The position numbers and the translations under genes are program-made. Positions 29,186 through 30,894 of a stretch of DNA of 30,894 nt are shown here, one piece after another. The DNA lies in assembly GCF_001039355.2 (NCBI RefSeq), contig NW_019775444.1, positions 105,214-136,107 of the forward strand. The letters are read 5' to 3'. The first letter of the stretch is position 1, and each line of letters starts with the position of its first letter. The notes under the pieces were generated by a model, which saw nothing but the letters and a program-made list of their open reading frames with translations, searched no databases and was not told the DNA's origin. Source of the stretch: Lingula anatina (Eukaryota; Brachiopoda; Lingulata; Lingulida; Lingulidae).

Positions 29186-30362
29186 GCAAAATATTAATCA
29201 CCCTGAATACTTCATTTATCCATGTGTTACCGCAATTAACGACTCAACCTTGCATCAAGTACAAATTTGTGTACATCGTACACAAAACAAAAGACATGAA
29301 ATTACTCACTTTCAGAACTTATGGTCACAGATTTTGGTTTTGATATTCACATTTGGGTATTTTCTCACATTTTGGCTTCTCTGCAACACCACAAAATTCC
29401 ATTATCCCTTAGCATTCTTGCAAGCCTACTCCTGGCAATGCCGAAGGACTGTACAACCTCAGTCGATTGGAATCTGTTTGCACGTCTCACCATCAGTGGT
29501 TCTCTAATTGATCCTCGTCACAATGGTCTTCCCAGCTGCAGCGGTCTACTCTGCAACTCTCAAGGAAAGCAGTCTCACCAGCAGCGGTTTTTCAATTTGT
29601 ATTGTTTTATTTTTCAGATTTTGTATTATTTTTTTCATTACATTAAATTTATTATTTAAATTTTATTGTGTTTTTGTCTTTTTTTAATTTCTGATCCTTC
29701 CTCAACAGACATATTGGCAGTTATGTCTCGGATGGGGCAGTAACTTTTTTCATTGTAACTTTTTTAGGTAGACAGCTATGAAGATGATGCTTCACAATAC
29801 TGGGAACTCGGAAGCAAGGAAAGCAATATGTCACCAGTTGGATATAAACATCAAGTACATTCTGAAATTTATCAAGACCAATCTACATAAAATATCTTGG
29901 AAGAATTGACTCCAAAACAGGTATTACTGACCATTGACTAAACCATGAAATTCTTACCTGCTTCAGAGCCACACCAAGAACAGTTCAGGAAGAACCAGAC
30001 ATCTTAATTGGCACAATTAGCAACGTATTGAACTCCTGCTGGTATGATATAAATATACCCGAATTGTGCTGGAAATAATTTATATAGTTTGGCGGCCGAG
30101 ATAACCATGAGGTTAGTTCATCATTATGCTCGTGACCTAGCTCTTCAAGTCTATGGACCAAATGAATGGAACATTCTCCCAATATACTAAAAAAAAAAAA
30201 AAAAAAAAAAAAATTGAGTCTGAGGACAATGACCTTTCCACTTCTGAAATCATGCAATCAATATCGGCATGTCAGATTCTGATGCCAAAAAAGAAGTGAC
30301 AAAAAATCTTACTTAAAAATTATCCTACCTGTTTCTTGAATACCAACATGCCTTCAATTATA
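29186..30362. other. Stretch without a supported gene
   Basis: ORFs at 29184-29507 and 29321-29659 overlap in different frames and show no recognisable family. A 25-base A run lies at 30189-30213, which could be the tail of a retroposed sequence, but no body or target duplication could be matched to it. Confidence 0.45.
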
Positions 30363-30894
30363 CTGAACAAAAATATAAACGCACGAAACTAAAATGGTCA
30401 GTTGAAATGGATAATCATGAAATATGCCCAGGTTGATGGTTTATTTGTGAACAGATGGATTTGTTTTGATCAATTATAGTGGTCTGGTTTCACTTGGCCG
30501 CTCCCCATGAGTATACTCAAAGCTTCAGTTTTTACACCCATAAGACTAATGGAGCATGACGGAGTAGAGGTCAATCTGCAAGACCAATACACAGACACTC
30601 TCTACCGTCTAGGCAATAAAAGGACACACCAAAATGTGAATTTCTGCCACTTGTCAACATGCCACAGATGTCTGGAACCATGAGGGAGCATGCCATCAGC
30701 ATGCTCAATGCTGGCTTGTCAGTAACAGAAGTTGCAGCATGCCTGAATGTGCATCATTCCACTGTCAGCCATCTGGGAACACGCTTCAGAGACACTGGTA
30801 GCATTAGGAACCACCCTCATGCACCATGTCGCCCAACAAACACCTGTAGAATGTTCTGGATCAGAGTTTTCAGCCATCATGTTCCAGCTCTCGA
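30363..30894 (+). mobile_element. Tc1/mariner element, 5' part, cut by the window end
   Basis: After a TA at 30361-30362 the sequence starts CTGAACAAAAATATAAACGC, a familiar Tc1/mariner-type inverted repeat end. About 300 bases later a transposase start is found. The right end lies beyond the window. Confidence 0.75.
30659..30894 (+). CDS. Tc1/mariner transposase N-terminus (partial)
   Basis: From ATG at 30659 the frame is open to the window end (78 codons). Residues 6-60 read R-E-H-A-I-S-M-L-N-A-G-L-S-V, then V-A-A-C-L-N-V-H-H-S-T-V-S, then R-F-R-D-T-G-S-I-R-N, followed by P-C-R-P-T. This is the first DNA-binding helix-turn-helix of Tc1-like transposases, ending at the GRP-type hook. After R-P-T the expected second HTH is not seen (N-T-C-R-M-F-W-I), so an internal deletion is possible. 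The DDE catalytic part lies outside the window. Confidence 0.8.
   Translation, partial: MPQMSGTMREHAISMLNAGLSVTEVAACLNVHHSTVSHLGTRFRDTGSIRNHPHAPCRPTNTCRMFWIRVFSHHVPAL

Noticed and set aside
1-30894. CRISPR arrays, bacterial operons or prophage
   Set aside because: No spaced short palindromic repeats, no Shine-Dalgarno-led gene strings; introns and metazoan elements throughout.
1-30894. tRNA or rRNA genes
   Set aside because: No convincing cloverleaf with A and B box motifs and no rRNA core words were seen by eye; a covariance-model scan would be needed to exclude them fully.

Overview
The window looks like nuclear DNA of an AT-rich, repeat-dense, heterozygous animal, probably a marine invertebrate (mollusc or other lophotrochozoan; this is inference and the species is not identifiable by eye). 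Signs are GT-AG introns with consistent phases, AATAAA signals, LINE, Tc1/mariner, hAT-like and MITE-type elements, GT microsatellites, and metazoan protein families (myosin motor, pipsqueak HTH, SHOC2/ERBIN-like leucine-rich repeats).

Layout. 1-5350: AT-rich degenerate repeats, a 3-unit tandem array and a 1.03 kb terminal-inverted-repeat element. 5354-8681: first copy of a multi-exon gene (LRR exon, serine-rich linker exon, small exon, peptidase exon), broken at several points. 9018-11845: second copy with an intact peptidase exon. 13521-14084: a third, 3'-only copy. The gene joins about 18-19 leucine-rich repeats to a C-terminal chymotrypsin-fold (PA clan) serine peptidase domain with His, Asp and Ser in order and no visible signal peptide. 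This is the most interesting system here: a probable cytosolic LRR sensor coupled to a protease. Behind the peptidase exon lie two decayed myosin motor exons facing opposite ways, plus MITEs. 16091-19358 is a 1.6 kb near-perfect direct duplication.

Three isolated single n characters (9017, 13478, 17736) each sit at a junction where the following sequence restarts a stretch already seen just before it. That is what a scaffolder leaves when two overlapping allelic contigs are joined without merging. The three copies of the LRR-peptidase gene are therefore probably two haplotypes of one locus, not a gene family. The haplotypes differ by a 213 bp MITE with a 5 bp target duplication.

19545-21230 is a 1.69 kb hAT-like element. 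21551-23206 is a graveyard of LINE pieces in scrambled order, ending with a degenerate 2A-like motif. 23634-23864 is a broken pipsqueak HTH exon. 25122-25550 is a clean terminal exon of an unrecognised gene. 26429-28629 holds an unrecognised basic/acidic gene whose last two exons were duplicated in tandem (1.02 kb), both sets intact. 28826-29185 is a short tandem array. 30363 to the end is the 5' part of a Tc1/mariner element.
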